Shown: positions 1-9,291, counted from the first letter of the stretch. The stretch is 64,000 nucleotides of DNA from Pseudomonas fuscovaginae SE-1 (GCF_000364705.1 NZ_AQOH01000139.1:1-64000); one strand, 5' to 3'. The notes: a model not told the origin generated them from the letters alone. Program-made: numbers and translations.

Positions 1-843
1 ACCGGCGATCTGCGCGCCGGCGGTACGGCGCGGTTGCCAGACTTTCAGGAACAGGGTCAGGCTGATCAGGCTGGCCAGGGCCGAGGTGATGTCCGGCAGT
101 TCCGGGCCGATGAAGTTCGAGGTGAAGTACTGGGTGATGGCGAAGCTCAGGCCGGCGACCAGCGCGGCTGGCCAGGTCTCACGCACGCCGCGCAGGCCGT
201 CCATCATGAACACCAGCCAGAACGGCACGAACAGCGACAGCAGCGGCAGTTGGCGGCCGGTCATGGCGCCGATCTTGAACGCATCGATACCGGTGACCTG
301 GCCGGCGACGATGATCGGGATGCCCAGGGCGCCGAAGGCCACTGGCGCGGTGTTGGCGATCAGGCACAGGCCGGCGGCGTACAGCGGGTTGAAGCCCAGG
401 CCGACCAGCAGCGCGGCGGTGATGGCTACCGGGGCGCCGAAACCGGCCGCGCCTTCGAGGAACGCGCCGAAGCAGAAGCCGATCAGCAGCACCTGCAGGC
501 GTTGGTCGTCGGTGATCGACAGCACCGAGCTGCGGATGATTTCGAACTGACCGCTCTTGACCGTCAGTTTGTAGAGGAGCACCGCCGCGACGATGATCCA
601 GGCAATCGGCCAGAGGCCATAGGCGAAACCGTAGCCGGCCGCGGCCAGGGCCATGTCGACCGGCATCTTGAAGGCGAAGATCGCCACCAGGATCGCCAGG
701 GCCAGGGTGATGCTGCCCGCCACGTGCCCCTTGAGACGGAACACCGCCAGGGCGAGGAAGAAGAACACGATGGGAATGACGGCCGCGAGAGCGGACAGGC
801 CGAGGCTGCCGAGCGGACTGTAGAGCTGTTGCCAGGTTTGCAT
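1..843 (-). CDS. lldP: L-lactate permease LldP (5' part, runs off the left edge)
   Basis: Inner-membrane L-lactate:proton symporter of the LctP family. The reading frame opens at ATG 841-843 on the minus strand and stays open to base 1, giving the first 281 residues of a protein normally near 560. The translation begins [18 protein letters not shown] and continues as a series of long hydrophobic segments. It contains the family's conserved [16 protein letters not shown] stretch, which makes the assignment secure. An AGGGG Shine-Dalgarno lies about 9 bases upstream. The gene is divergent from lldR, with an LldR-type operator between them, so induction by lactate is expected. A perfect Hfq/Crc CA motif lies beside the ribosome binding site. 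The L-lactate dehydrogenase gene normally found downstream would be outside the window. Confidence 0.95.
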   Translation of the reverse strand, partial: MQTWQQLYSPLGSLGLSALAAVIPIVFFFLALAVFRLKGHVAGSITLALAILVAIFAFKMPVDMALAAAGYGFAYGLWPIAWIIVAAVLLYKLTVKSGQFEIIRSSVLSITDDQRLQVLLIGFCFGAFLEGAAGFGAPVAITAALLVGLGFNPLYAAGLCLIANTAPVAFGALGIPIIVAGQVTGIDAFKIGAMTGRQLPLLSLFVPFWLVFMMDGLRGVRETWPAALVAGLSFAITQYFTSNFIGPELPDITSALASLISLTLFLKVWQPRRTAGAQIAG

Positions 844-859
844 ATGGGGTGGCCCCTAA

Positions 860-867
860 TTGTTGTT
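860..867 (-). promoter_or_regulatory. Hfq/Crc CA motif in the lldP leader
   Basis: The minus strand reads AACAACAA, a perfect match to the AANAANAA element bound by Hfq-Crc in pseudomonads. It lies about 17 bases upstream of the lldP start, next to the Shine-Dalgarno. This predicts carbon catabolite repression of lactate uptake, relieved by CrcZ. Confidence 0.7.
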
Positions 868-894
868 GGTAGGCGCAGATAAACCGATTTGGAT

Positions 895-911
895 AATTGG
901 TAATACCAATT
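895..911. promoter_or_regulatory. LldR operator palindrome
   Basis: AATTGGTA-A-TACCAATT is a perfect 8-bp inverted repeat around one base, in the gap between lldP and lldR. It has the form of the operator described for LldR/LctR-family lactate regulators (AATTGGT...ACCAATT). Its place in the divergent gap supports control of lldP. Confidence 0.85.
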
Positions 912-1104
912 TACAATCGTTGTGCGCTAGGTTAAAAGCCTTGCGGGGCATGTGTCAATTTGCCGCCCTGAAACTTTCGTCGCACAGAGGTCGGAAAAAG
1001 GAACTGATCGGGTGATTCAGACGCTCTCTGGTGGGTGCTGGCGCGGCGCCAATAGGCCAGAATAGGCAGCCCCGGCAAGGGTTCGGGAGCGTGAGGAGTG
1101 AGTG

Positions 1105-1872
1105 ATGGGGTTTGATCAGATTCGTCAGCGCCGTTTGTCTGACGATATTGTCGAGCGACTCGAGGGGATGATTCTCGAGGGTACGCTCAAGCCCGGTGAG
1201 CGCCTGCCGGCCGAGCGTGCGCTGGCCGAGCAGTTCGGCGTGTCGCGGCCGTCGTTGCGCGAGGCGATCCAGAAGCTGGTGGCCAAGGGGCTGCTGGCGA
1301 GTCGGCAGGGTGGTGGCAACTATGTGGTGGAGACGCTGGGTTCGACGTTCAGCGATCCGTTGCTGCACCTGTTGGAAAACAATCCCGAGGCCCAGCGCGA
1401 CCTGCTCGAATTCCGCCATACGCTGGAGGCGTCCTGCGCCTACTACGCGGCACTGCGCGCCACCGAAGTGGACCGTGATCGGCTGCGGGTGGCGTTCGAG
1501 CGACTGCAGAGTTGTTATGCACGGGCGGATGAGGTGAGCCGCGCGGAGGAGGGCGAGGCCGATGCGAACTTCCACCTGGCGATTGCCGAGGCCAGTCATA
1601 ACGCGGTGTTGCTGCACACCATCCGTGGGTTGTTCGATCTGCTCAAGCGCAATGTGGTGACCAACATCGGTGGGATGTACAAGCAGCGCACGGAGACTCG
1701 CGACATGCTGATCAGTCAGCACCGGGAGTTGTACCTGGCGATCATCGAAGGCAGGGCCGAGCAGGCGCGTGAGGTGTCGAGCCGGCATATCCTGTATGTG
1801 CAGGAAGTGCTGGAAGAGGTGCGCCAGGAAGTGCAGCGGGTGGCGCGGGCGGAGCGGCGCAAGGGGATTTGA
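1105..1872 (+). CDS. lldR: Lactate-responsive GntR/FadR-family regulator LldR
   Basis: Transcription factor of 255 residues. The N-terminal winged helix-turn-helix (about residues 8-75) carries the recognition segment SRPSLREAIQKL. A C-terminal FCD ligand-binding domain follows, in which Asp/His residues usually hold a metal and the effector. LldR represses lactate-use genes and is released by lactate. I chose the ATG at 1105 because GAGGAG at 1093-1098 sits 6 bases upstream; a GTG immediately before it is also in frame. The gene is divergent from lldP with a palindromic operator in between. The FadR subfamily is certain; the lactate role rests on the neighbour and operator. Confidence 0.92.
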   Translation: MGFDQIRQRRLSDDIVERLEGMILEGTLKPGERLPAERALAEQFGVSRPSLREAIQKLVAKGLLASRQGGGNYVVETLGSTFSDPLLHLLENNPEAQRDLLEFRHTLEASCAYYAALRATEVDRDRLRVAFERLQSCYARADEVSRAEEGEADANFHLAIAEASHNAVLLHTIRGLFDLLKRNVVTNIGGMYKQRTETRDMLISQHRELYLAIIEGRAEQAREVSSRHILYVQEVLEEVRQEVQRVARAERRKGI

Positions 1873-1953
1873 GCGGGCGGTTGCGTTTGTTCAGGCGGGG
1901 AGGTGGTTGCCTTTGGATTGCAATCGCCAGCAAGCGGAGCGCCGCCCGGCCGC

Positions 1954-2070
1954 CTCCCACAGTGGCCGCGCCTGGCCCTTACCGTGTGGGAGCAGGGCTC
2001 ACCGAAGCGTCGGATCGCCGTGAATAAGTCCTCAAGTCTTGCCCCGGACTAGAGTCTCCCACAGTGGCCG
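1954..2070. repeat. Dispersed CTCCCAC repeat module, copy 1
   Basis: A 15-base direct repeat, CTCCCACAGTGGCCG, occurs at 1954-1968 and 2056-2070. Between them is an inverted TGTGGGAG (1985-1992). The segment 1985-2062 is clearly related to 34908-34988 on the same strand and to the minus strand of about 45544-45655. It lies in the noncoding gap between convergent lldR and smpB. The rest of the gap shows no gene. Confidence 0.7.
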
Positions 2071-2154
2071 AGTCGCACTCGGAATTGCTGTACGGCACGG
2101 ACCTGCAGGAGCCGGGCAAACCAGGCTCCTGCATACAGGGGCGGTGTGCGGGGC

Positions 2155-2637
2155 TTAGTCTTCCTTGCCCTTGTTGCGCACCGCACGCTGCAGCTCCCGA
2201 CCGGCGTCGCGCTCGCGTTCGGTATCGCGCTTGTCGTATTCCTTCTTGCCCTTGCCCAGGGCAATTTCGCACTTGACCAGATGCTTGCTCCAGTACAGCG
2301 ACAGGCACACGCAGGTGTAGCCCTTCTGCTGTACGCCAGCGAAGATCTTCTCCAGCTCGCGCTGATTGAGCAGCAGCTTACGCGTGCGCGTCGGGTCGGC
2401 AATGACGTGGGTACTGGCGGTGGTCAGCGGTGTGAAGTGGCTGCCGAACAGCCAGGCTTCGCCATCCTTGAGCAGCACGTAACTGTCGACCAGTTGTGCC
2501 TTGCCCGCCCGCAAGCTCTTTACTTCCCAACCGGCCAGGACCAGGCCAGCCTCGAACCGTTGTTCGACGAAGTAATCGTGGCGCGCCTTTTTGTTTTGCG
2601 CGATGGTCCCTGTAGGGTGTTTCTTCTGTTTAGCCAT
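2155..2637 (-). CDS. smpB: SsrA-binding protein SmpB
   Basis: tmRNA partner protein required for trans-translation, which rescues stalled ribosomes and tags their products for proteolysis. The 160-residue product begins [20 protein letters not shown] and contains the beta-barrel segment [19 protein letters not shown]. It ends in a basic tail typical of SmpB, which folds as a helix in the ribosomal mRNA channel. The frame extends upstream, but the ATG at 2635-2637 gives the conserved N-terminus and normal length. No good Shine-Dalgarno is visible. A TATAAT-like hexamer lies only about 10-15 bases upstream, so the 5' leader may be short. Divergent from ratA. Confidence 0.96.
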   Translation of the reverse strand: MAKQKKHPTGTIAQNKKARHDYFVEQRFEAGLVLAGWEVKSLRAGKAQLVDSYVLLKDGEAWLFGSHFTPLTTASTHVIADPTRTRKLLLNQRELEKIFAGVQQKGYTCVCLSLYWSKHLVKCEIALGKGKKEYDKRDTERERDAGRELQRAVRNKGKED

Positions 2638-2764
2638 AGGGGCGGCATTATAGGGGGTTGCGCGTCCGTCGGCTACGGTGAAGCTGCGTGCTTGAGCGCG
2701 TAGGATGAATCCCGGACAATGCGCCCTCTTTTGTATGCTGCCCAGCCGTGGAATTGACGCTGAC

Positions 2765-3199
2765 ATGACGACCCATATTCAACGTTCGGCCCTGCTGCCC
2801 TATCCGGCACAGGCGCTTTATGACCTGGTGAACGACGTCGCGCGTTATCCGGAATTCCTGCCGTGGTGCTCGGCCTCTCAGGTGCTGGAAAGCTCGGATG
2901 TGCACATGCGCGCCACGCTGTCGGTGGCCAAGGGCGGATTGAGTCAGCAGTTCGTGACCCGCAATACTTTGGTGCCGGGCCAGTCGATCGAGATGAATCT
3001 TGAGGAAGGGCCGTTCACTCAACTGCACGGCGTCTGGGTATTCAAGGCGCTGGGCGAGAAGGCCTGCAAGATCAGTCTCGACCTGACTTTCGATTATGCC
3101 GGGCCGATTGTGCGGGCGACTCTCGGGCCGTTGTTCAACCAGGCGGCCAATACGCTGGTGGATGCATTCTGTCAGCGGGCGAAGCAGATCAATGGCTGA
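2765..3199 (+). CDS. ratA: RatA/COQ10-type START-domain protein
   Basis: A 144-residue protein of the polyketide-cyclase/START-like fold, usually annotated RatA. Homologues are described either as inhibitors of 70S ribosome association or as COQ10-like ubiquinone-binding proteins. The protein begins [20 protein letters not shown], carries the conserved [12 protein letters not shown] segment near residues 24-35 and ends with the amphipathic helix that closes the pocket. The ATG at 2765 was preferred over an upstream in-frame codon because it gives the family N-terminus. Its stop overlaps the start of rnfH by 8 bases, so the pair is probably translationally coupled. Which of the two proposed activities applies cannot be read from sequence. 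Confidence 0.9.
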   Translation: MTTHIQRSALLPYPAQALYDLVNDVARYPEFLPWCSASQVLESSDVHMRATLSVAKGGLSQQFVTRNTLVPGQSIEMNLEEGPFTQLHGVWVFKALGEKACKISLDLTFDYAGPIVRATLGPLFNQAANTLVDAFCQRAKQING

Positions 3200-3506
3200 G
3201 TCGCGGGTCGCCATCGAGGTGGTGTACGCCGAGGTTGGGCGTCAGTGCCTGCTGGAGGTTTCGGTGCCGGTGGGGACTACCTTGCGGGCGGCAGTTGGCT
3301 TGTCGGGGATGGCCGAGCAGTTTCCCGGGGTGGATCTGTCGGGTTGCCCGTTGGGGATTTTCGGCAAGGTGGTGAATGACCCCGAGGTCAGGACCGTGGT
3401 CGAGGGGGATCGTATCGAGATCTATCGACCGCTGCTGGCGGATCCGAAAGAGGTGAGGCGGTTGCGCGCGGAGAAGGCGGCCAAGGCTCGAGCGCAGAAC
3501 TTGTAG
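3192..3506 (+). CDS. rnfH: RnfH family ubiquitin-like protein
   Basis: A small 104-residue protein with the beta-grasp fold of the RnfH family (UPF0125), of uncertain function. It is the conserved partner of ratA. The recognisable parts are the opening strand VAIEVVYAEVGRQ, the segment GIFGKVVNDPEVRTVVEGDR, and the closing IEIYRPLLADPKEVRRLRAE that typifies the family. The ATG at 3192 lies inside the last codons of ratA. A perfect palindrome of the GATCGTTCCCACGC family starts 8 bases after the stop, and a terminator shared with bamE follows. Confidence 0.93.
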   Translation: MAESRVAIEVVYAEVGRQCLLEVSVPVGTTLRAAVGLSGMAEQFPGVDLSGCPLGIFGKVVNDPEVRTVVEGDRIEIYRPLLADPKEVRRLRAEKAAKARAQNL

Positions 3507-3513
3507 GCGGATC

Positions 3514-3545
3514 GATCGTTCCCACGCTCCTGCGTGGGAACGATC
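3514..3545. repeat. GATCGTTCCCACGC palindrome, copy 1
   Basis: Perfect 14-bp inverted repeat: GATCGTTCCCACGC (3514-3527), loop TCCT, complement (3532-3545). The same arms with a 3-base loop recur at 41584-41614. It is not followed by a T-run on either strand, so it behaves as a dispersed element rather than a simple terminator. Confidence 0.8.
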
Positions 3546-3577
3546 AAAACCTTATTCAGGACGGGACATCAATAAAT

Positions 3578-3605
3578 AAAAAGCCCGGACAGGCCGGGCT
3601 TTTTT
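3578..3605. terminator. Bidirectional terminator between rnfH and bamE
   Basis: An A-run, the inverted repeat AGCCCGG/CCGGGCT and a T-run are arranged so that either strand gives a GC stem followed by U residues. It serves the convergent genes rnfH and bamE. Confidence 0.85.
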
Positions 3606-3616
3606 GCGTCGCGATA

Positions 3617-4147
3617 TTACTGCGGCGAGGTATCCAGCGGCTCCGGAGTCGGAACCGGCACGGTTTTCACGCCATCGACGTCTTTCTGGATCTGGTCGAG
3701 CAGCGAACCTGGCTTGGCTGGCTTCTCTTTCTTCTTCGGGGTTTCGACGTTCTGCGCCGGAGTTTCGACCGTCGTGCCGCTGTCCTTGCCGAGAATGGCT
3801 TCGTCACGGCTCACGCCGGGCATGAAGTCACCCGCCAGGTTCACCAGCTTGTCGTCATCACTGAAAATCAGGCTGACGCGTTCCTGTTGGCGCTCGCCGC
3901 CACCGGGCTGCAGGCTGTACAGATAATCCCAGCGATTGGCGTGGAAGGTGTCGGTCAACAAGGGGTTGCCCATGATAAACCGTACTTGCCGCCGGGTCAT
4001 TCCGGGGCGCAACTGGTCTATCATGTCCTGCGTGACGACATTGCCCTGTTGGATGTCGATTTTGTAAACCCCGGGGAATGAACAACCGGCGAGTGCGAGC
4101 AGTCCCACTAAGGTGAAACTGGTTAGCAAGAGCTTGGTGTTTTGCAT
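3617..4147 (-). CDS. bamE: Outer-membrane assembly lipoprotein BamE (OmlA/SmpA)
   Basis: Lipoprotein subunit of the BAM complex that inserts beta-barrel proteins into the outer membrane. The 176-residue precursor has a lipoprotein signal peptide with lipobox LAGC, so Cys22 should be acylated. The BamE core follows (about residues 25-115), with the segment [20 protein letters not shown] and the motif [10 protein letters not shown]. Beyond residue 120 is a Pro/Lys/Glu-rich low-complexity tail, longer than in E. coli and usual for Pseudomonas OmlA. It is divergent from fur, an arrangement conserved in Pseudomonas; the shared gap of about 100 bases must hold both promoters. Confidence 0.96.
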   Translation of the reverse strand: MQNTKLLLTSFTLVGLLALAGCSFPGVYKIDIQQGNVVTQDMIDQLRPGMTRRQVRFIMGNPLLTDTFHANRWDYLYSLQPGGGERQQERVSLIFSDDDKLVNLAGDFMPGVSRDEAILGKDSGTTVETPAQNVETPKKKEKPAKPGSLLDQIQKDVDGVKTVPVPTPEPLDTSPQ

Positions 4148-4245
4148 CGGTGGGCGACTTCCACTATCTTGGCTGGGACAACGTAAACCCCGATCATACC
4201 CGTATTAAGAGAAGCTGCGAAGCAGCATCGGCGAGAAAGCTGACC

Positions 4246-4650
4246 ATGGTTGAAAATAGCGAACTACGCAAAGCTGGCTTAAAAGTGACTCTGCCACGGG
4301 TCAAGATTCTACAGATGCTCGATTCCACCGAGCAGCGTCACATGAGTGCCGAGGATGTTTACAAGGCGCTGATGGAAGCTGGTGAGGATGTCGGCCTGGC
4401 GACGGTCTACCGGGTGCTGACCCAGTTCGAAGCGGCCGGGTTGGTGGTCCGTCACAACTTCGATGGCGGCCATGCGGTGTTCGAGCTGGCGGACGGCGGC
4501 CACCACGACCACATGGTCAACGTGGATTCCGGCGAAGTCATCGAATTCATCAACCCGGAAATCGAGAAGCTCCAGCACGCCATTGCCGAGCAGCATGGCT
4601 ACGAGCTGGTGGATCACAACCTGGTGCTGTACGTACGCAAGAAGAAGTAA
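4246..4650 (+). CDS. fur: Ferric uptake regulator Fur
   Basis: Iron-sensing repressor of 134 residues. The N-terminal winged helix (about residues 1-80) contains TLPRVKILQML and the DNA-reading segment VGLATVYRVLTQFEAAGLV. The C-terminal metal-binding dimer domain carries the HHDH cluster (GGHHDHMVNVDSGEVIEF). As in other Pseudomonas Fur proteins, the C-terminal cysteine pairs of the E. coli protein are missing. The ATG at 4246 gives the standard N-terminus MVENSELRKAGLK; the frame is open further upstream. Probable targets within this window are the Fur boxes before phuT and at the prrF promoter. Confidence 0.98.
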   Translation: MVENSELRKAGLKVTLPRVKILQMLDSTEQRHMSAEDVYKALMEAGEDVGLATVYRVLTQFEAAGLVVRHNFDGGHAVFELADGGHHDHMVNVDSGEVIEFINPEIEKLQHAIAEQHGYELVDHNLVLYVRKKK

Positions 4651-4682
4651 TTCTGTCGTACGGATTCAGGTCCGTGAAACGA

Positions 4683-4717
4683 ACGAAGGCGACCCCAGGG
4701 TCGCCTTCGTGTTTTTT
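4683..4717. terminator. Terminator of fur, shared with recN
   Basis: ACGAAGGCGACCC (4683-4695) pairs with GGGTCGCCTTCGT (4698-4710), followed by GTTTTTT. It lies 33 bases after the fur stop and just before the convergent recN stop. Confidence 0.9.
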
Positions 4718-4737
4718 GTTACCTGAAATGTTGTGGC

Positions 4738-6411
4738 TCAGCTTTTGGCTGTGACCACCATCTTTTTCGCGTGGGCGATGGATTCCTTGGTGAGATCGAT
4801 GCCACCGAGCATGCGCGCGACTTCTTCGACCCGTTCGGTCTTGCCCAGCTTGGATACGGCTGTGCGTGTGGCATCGCTGCCGCGCACCTTGTGCACGAAC
4901 AGATGATGGTGGCCCTGGGCGGCCACTTGCGGCAGGTGGGTGACAGTCAGTACCTGGCCGCGGTCGCCGAGACGGCGCAGCAACTGGCCGACGATCTCCG
5001 CGGTCGGCCCGCCGATGCCCACGTCCACTTCGTCGAATACCAGGGTCGGGATGCGTGAGGTCTGCGCGGTGATCACCTGTATCGCCAGGCTGATACGCGA
5101 CAGTTCACCACCCGAGGCGACCTTGGCCAGGGCCTTGAGTGGTTGGCCGGGGTTGGCGCTGACCAGCAGTTCGACCTGTTCCAGGCCATAGGGCAGTGGT
5201 TCGTCGCTGGTATTGGCGTGCAGCTCGATGCTGAAGCGCCCGCCCGGCATGCCCAGGCGCTGTATTTCCTGCTCGACCGCACTGGCCAGGCCGGTGGCGG
5301 CCTCGCGGCGCAGTTGGCTGAGTTCGCCGGCGCGCTCCTGGTAATGTCGGGCGTAGGCGGCCAGTTCTTCGCCAAGGCGTTCGATGGCCTCGTCGTTGGC
5401 GTTCATGGTTTCGATTTCGTCCAGCAGCTTCTGCTGCAGGGTCGCCACTTCGGTCGGCTGGATGCGGTGCTTGCGTGCCAGGGTATAGATGGCGTCCAGG
5501 CGTTCCTCAAGATACTGCAGGCGACCCGGGTCGGCGTCGAAGTGGTCGACGAAGCGGTTCAACTCGCCGACGGCTTCCTCCACCTGGATCTGCGCGCTGG
5601 CCAGCAGGTTGGCGGCTTCGCCTAGGGCGCCGGAGCCGTTGCTGACGCTGGTCAGGCGGTTCAGGCAGGTGGTGAGGGCGTGCAGTACATTGCCCGAATC
5701 GCTTTCGCTGCATTGCTCGACCACTTGCCGGCAGACGCCCAGCAGGGTCTCGGCGTTGGTCAGGTTCTTGTGTTCCTGCTCCAGCTCGTCCAGTTCGTTT
5801 TCGCCGAGGGCGAGGTTTTCCAGTTCCTCCAGTTGGTAGCTGAGCAACTGGTGGCGCGCGCGTTGCTCGTCGCCGGAATTGGACAGGCGCTCCAGTTCCT
5901 GGCGGGTCTGGCGCCAGCGCTGGGCGGCGAGCTGCACCTGGCGGGCGAGGTCGGTCGCGCCGGCATACTCGTCGAGCAGGCGGCGATGGGTGTCGGTCTT
6001 GAGCAGGGACTGGTGTTCGTGCTGGCTGTGGATGTCGATCAGCAGTTCGCCCAGCGCCTTGAGATCGCCGAGAGGGCAGGTCGAGCCGTTGATATAGCCG
6101 CGTGAACGCCCTTCGGCGGTGATGACTCGGCGCAATATGCAAGGCCCGTCGTTGTCCAGGTCGCGCTCGGCGAGCCACTGGCGGGCCTCCGGGATGTCCT
6201 GCAGGTCGAAGGTGGCGAGGATATCGGCCTTGTCCGCGCCGGGGCGCACCACGCCGCTGTCGGCCCGGTCGCCCAGGGTCAGGCCGAGGGCGTCGAGCAT
6301 GATCGACTTGCCCGCACCGGTTTCGCCGGTGATGACGCTCATCCCGCGATCCAGTTCCAGGTCGAGGTGTTCGACGATTGCGTAGTTGTGTACGGACAGG
6401 TGCACCAGCAT
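4738..6411 (-). CDS. recN: DNA repair protein RecN
   Basis: SMC-like ATPase of recombinational double-strand break repair, 557 residues. The Walker A motif GETGAGKS is at residues 29-36. A long coiled-coil middle region (about 150-370) is rich in Glu, Leu and Gln. The C-terminal ATPase half has the ABC signature VASGGELSRISLA and the Walker B region TLVFDEVDVGIGG, followed by LTVTHLPQVAAQ. Length and order match the family. A LexA box lies 24 bases upstream of the start and overlaps a -10 element, so the gene should be SOS-inducible. Convergent with fur. Confidence 0.97.
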   Translation of the reverse strand: MLVHLSVHNYAIVEHLDLELDRGMSVITGETGAGKSIMLDALGLTLGDRADSGVVRPGADKADILATFDLQDIPEARQWLAERDLDNDGPCILRRVITAEGRSRGYINGSTCPLGDLKALGELLIDIHSQHEHQSLLKTDTHRRLLDEYAGATDLARQVQLAAQRWRQTRQELERLSNSGDEQRARHQLLSYQLEELENLALGENELDELEQEHKNLTNAETLLGVCRQVVEQCSESDSGNVLHALTTCLNRLTSVSNGSGALGEAANLLASAQIQVEEAVGELNRFVDHFDADPGRLQYLEERLDAIYTLARKHRIQPTEVATLQQKLLDEIETMNANDEAIERLGEELAAYARHYQERAGELSQLRREAATGLASAVEQEIQRLGMPGGRFSIELHANTSDEPLPYGLEQVELLVSANPGQPLKALAKVASGGELSRISLAIQVITAQTSRIPTLVFDEVDVGIGGPTAEIVGQLLRRLGDRGQVLTVTHLPQVAAQGHHHLFVHKVRGSDATRTAVSKLGKTERVEEVARMLGGIDLTKESIAHAKKMVVTAKS

Positions 6412-6434
6412 GAAGGCCGCTCCCAGGTTCAGGT

Positions 6435-6471
6435 CTGGTTATTTATACAGTGTTTTGATTTTGCCTGACAA
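6435..6471 (-). promoter_or_regulatory. recN promoter with overlapping LexA box
   Basis: On the minus strand CTGTATAAATAACCAG (6450-6435) matches the LexA consensus CTGT-N8-ACAG with one mismatch in the last half-site. A -35-like TTGTCA (6471-6466) and an 18-base spacer lead to TATAAA (6447-6442), which lies inside the box. Bound LexA would block polymerase directly. Confidence 0.8.
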
Positions 6472-6569
6472 TGCCTGTCTTTAGTCCGATTCGCTTGAAT
6501 CAACGGGTTTTTTAGTGCGATCGGCGATGCAGGACCTCCATCGATCGGGTGAAGAGCGTGTTTTGGGCA

Positions 6570-6598
6570 CTTGAACCTGGAAAATGCGGCCCCATATA
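6570..6598 (+). promoter_or_regulatory. Sigma-32 heat-shock promoter of grpE
   Basis: CTTGAA (6570-6575), a 15-base spacer, then CCCATATA (6591-6598) preceded by C. This fits the RpoH consensus CTTGAA-N13-17-CCCATNT. It sits 52 bases upstream of the grpE start. Confidence 0.85.
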
Positions 6599-6650
6599 TG
6601 GGGGCAGAAGCGCGGGCCAAGCCTGCGGACGATATTGAAAGGAGGTTTTT

Positions 6651-7217
6651 ATGGCTGACGAACAGAATCTGGATGCGCAAAATCAGGAAGCCAACCAGGC
6701 TGCCGAGGCTTCGAGCGATGACCTGGCAACCCGCGTGCAGGTGCTCGAGGAGCAACTGGCCGCTGCCCAGGACCAGGGGCTGCGCGTGGCCGCCGACCTG
6801 CAGAACGTTCGCCGCCGTGCCGAGCAGGACGTCGAGAAGGCGCACAAGTTCGCCCTGGAAAAATTCGCCGGCGACCTGCTGCCGATTCTCGACAGCCTGG
6901 AGCGCGGCCTTGAGCTGTCCAATCCCGATGACGAAAGCATTCGCCCGATGCGCGAAGGTATCGAGCTGACCCTGAAGATGTTCCAGGACACCTTCAAGCG
7001 TCACCAGCTGGAAGCCATCGATCCCCATGGCGAACCCTTCAACGCTTCGCTGCACCAGGCGATGGCCATGCAGGAAAGCGCCGACGTCGAGCCGAACAGC
7101 GTCTTGAAGGTGTTCCAGAAGGGCTATCAGCTCAACGGTCGCCTGCTGCGCCCGGCCATGGTGGTGGTGAGCAAGGCGGTTGCACCGGTTTCGCCGACGA
7201 TCGACGAGCAGGCTTGA
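6651..7217 (+). CDS. grpE: Nucleotide exchange factor GrpE
   Basis: Cochaperone that releases ADP from DnaK, 188 residues. The acidic N-terminus is followed by a long helix (about residues 30-90), including [19 protein letters not shown], that forms the dimer and acts as a thermosensor. The C-terminal beta domain contains the conserved FNASLHQAM and [26 protein letters not shown] lies 7 bases before the ATG. First gene of grpE-dnaK-dnaJ, with its own sigma-32 promoter upstream; the stop codon is part of a second sigma-32 promoter for dnaK. Confidence 0.98.
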   Translation: MADEQNLDAQNQEANQAAEASSDDLATRVQVLEEQLAAAQDQGLRVAADLQNVRRRAEQDVEKAHKFALEKFAGDLLPILDSLERGLELSNPDDESIRPMREGIELTLKMFQDTFKRHQLEAIDPHGEPFNASLHQAMAMQESADVEPNSVLKVFQKGYQLNGRLLRPAMVVVSKAVAPVSPTIDEQA

Positions 7218-7241
7218 AATCGGTCATAGCGACCCCATTTA
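7213..7241 (+). promoter_or_regulatory. Sigma-32 promoter of dnaK overlapping the grpE stop
   Basis: CTTGAAA (7213-7219), exactly 13 spacer bases, then CCCCATTTA (7233-7241): a near-perfect RpoH promoter. The TGA of grpE is formed by bases 7215-7217 of the -35 element. It lies about 75 bases upstream of the dnaK start. Confidence 0.92.
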
Positions 7242-7316
7242 TAAGTCAAGCGTTTAAGTGCTACCGCAGTTGGCAATAACCGCTGCGGCAAAAAATCCAA
7301 GTTTCGGGAGAGTGAA

Positions 7317-9233
7317 ATGGGCAAAATCATCGGTATCGACCTGGGGACTACCAACTCCTGCGTCTCCATTCTGGAAAACGGCAACGTCAAGGTGATCGAG
7401 AACGCCGAAGGCGCTCGCACCACGCCGTCGATCATTGCATACGCCAACGATGGCGAAACCCTGGTTGGCCAGTCGGCCAAGCGCCAGGCCGTGACCAACC
7501 CGCACAACACCCTGTACGCGGTGAAGCGTCTGATCGGTCGCAAGTTCGACGAAGAAGTCGTACAGAAAGACATCAAGATGGTTCCGTACAAGATCGCCAA
7601 GGCCGACAACGGCGATGCCTGGGTTGAAGTGAACGGCCAGAAGATGGCTCCGCCACAGATTTCGGCTGAAATCCTGAAGAAAATGAAGAAGACCGCCGAA
7701 GACTACCTCGGCGAGGCCGTGACCGAAGCGGTGATCACCGTTCCGGCCTACTTCAACGACAGCCAGCGTCAGGCCACCAAGGACGCCGGGCGTATCGCCG
7801 GTCTGGATGTCAAGCGCATCATCAACGAACCGACCGCCGCTGCGCTGGCCTACGGCATGGACAAGGCCAAGGGCGACCACACCGTCATCGTCTATGACCT
7901 GGGTGGTGGTACCTTCGACGTTTCCGTGATCGAAATCGCCGAAGTCGATGGCGAGCACCAGTTCGAAGTACTGGCAACCAACGGCGACACCTTCCTCGGT
8001 GGTGAAGACTTCGACATCCGTCTGATCGACTACCTCGTCGACGAATTCAAGAAAGAAAGCGGCATGAACCTCAAGGGCGACCCGCTGGCGATGCAGCGCC
8101 TGAAAGAAGCTGCCGAGAAGGCCAAGATCGAGCTGTCGTCCTCGCAGTCGACCGACGTCAACCTGCCGTACATCACGGCTGATGCAAGCGGTCCGAAGCA
8201 CCTGAACGTGAAGATCTCCCGCGCCAAGCTGGAAGCGCTGGTGGAAGACCTGGTTCAGCGTACCATCGAGCCTTGCCGTATCGCCCTGAAAGACGCCGGT
8301 ATCGACGTCGGTTCGATCAACGACGTGATCCTGGTCGGCGGTCAGACCCGTATGCCGCTGGTGCAGAAGGCCGTGACCGACTTCTTCGGCAAGGAGCCAC
8401 GCAAGGACGTGAACCCGGACGAGGCCGTTGCCATGGGTGCCGCGATCCAGGGCGCCGTACTGGCCGGTGATGTGAAGGACGTTCTGCTGCTGGACGTCAG
8501 CCCGCTGACCCTGGGTATCGAAACCATGGGTGGCGTGATGACCGCGCTGATCGAGAAGAACACCACCATTCCGACCAAGAAGTCGCAAGTGTTCTCGACT
8601 GCCGACGACAACCAGAGCGCCGTGACCATCCACGTGCTGCAGGGCGAGCGCAAGCAAGCCGCGCAGAACAAGTCGCTGGGCAAGTTTGACCTGTCCGAGA
8701 TCCCGCCAGCACCCCGTGGCGTGCCTCAGATCGAAGTGACCTTCGACATCGACGCCAACGGTATCCTGCACGTCGGCGCGAAGGACAAGGCCACCGGTAA
8801 GGAACAGAAGATCACCATCAAGGCCAACTCGGGTCTGTCGGATGAAGAAATCCAGCAAATGGTTCGCGATGCCGAGCTGAACGCCGAGGAAGACCGCAAG
8901 TTCGAAGAGCTGGCCGCCGCTCGCAACCAGGGCGACGCACTGGTGCACTCGACTCGCAAGATGGTCGCCGACGCTGGTGACAAGGTGAGCGCCGAAGAGA
9001 AGACCGCGATCGAAGCCGCCGTGGTCGCCCTGGAAGCCGCCGTGAAGGGCGACGACAAGGCTGCCATCGACGCCAAGGTCGAGGAGCTGTCCAAGGTCTC
9101 CGCGCCTGTGGCGCAGAAGATGTACGCCGAGCAGGGTGCCAAGCCTGAAGCCGGTGCGCAGCCTGCCCAGGAAGAGGCGCACAAGGACGACGTCGTCGAT
9201 GCCGAGTTCGAAGAAGTCAAAGACCACAAGTAA
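7317..9233 (+). CDS. dnaK: Chaperone DnaK (Hsp70)
   Basis: ATP-driven Hsp70 chaperone, 638 residues, the usual proteobacterial length. The nucleotide-binding domain shows the three Hsp70 signatures: [12 protein letters not shown] near the start, [15 protein letters not shown] near residue 190, and the [14 protein letters not shown] segment near residue 340. The linker [13 protein letters not shown] leads to the substrate-binding domain and a helical lid ending in the EEV-type tail FEEVKDHK. It acts in the cytoplasm with GrpE and DnaJ encoded on either side and follows a strong sigma-32 promoter. Confidence 0.99.
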   Translation: MGKIIGIDLGTTNSCVSILENGNVKVIENAEGARTTPSIIAYANDGETLVGQSAKRQAVTNPHNTLYAVKRLIGRKFDEEVVQKDIKMVPYKIAKADNGDAWVEVNGQKMAPPQISAEILKKMKKTAEDYLGEAVTEAVITVPAYFNDSQRQATKDAGRIAGLDVKRIINEPTAAALAYGMDKAKGDHTVIVYDLGGGTFDVSVIEIAEVDGEHQFEVLATNGDTFLGGEDFDIRLIDYLVDEFKKESGMNLKGDPLAMQRLKEAAEKAKIELSSSQSTDVNLPYITADASGPKHLNVKISRAKLEALVEDLVQRTIEPCRIALKDAGIDVGSINDVILVGGQTRMPLVQKAVTDFFGKEPRKDVNPDEAVAMGAAIQGAVLAGDVKDVLLLDVSPLTLGIETMGGVMTALIEKNTTIPTKKSQVFSTADDNQSAVTIHVLQGERKQAAQNKSLGKFDLSEIPPAPRGVPQIEVTFDIDANGILHVGAKDKATGKEQKITIKANSGLSDEEIQQMVRDAELNAEEDRKFEELAAARNQGDALVHSTRKMVADAGDKVSAEEKTAIEAAVVALEAAVKGDDKAAIDAKVEELSKVSAPVAQKMYAEQGAKPEAGAQPAQEEAHKDDVVDAEFEEVKDHK

Positions 9234-9291
9234 TACTGCTTGTTGGTCGGCCGGTTGACTGCGTTTGCGCGGTGACTGGTAGGATGTCGCC

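Noticed and set aside
1..882. Plus-strand open frame of 282 codons at the left edge
   Set aside because: It is the antisense of lldP, which has transmembrane segments and family motifs on the minus strand.
9255..9285. TTGACT and TAGGAT as a vegetative promoter for dnaJ
   Set aside because: The spacer is 19 bases and the -10 is poor, so I would not call it without transcript data.
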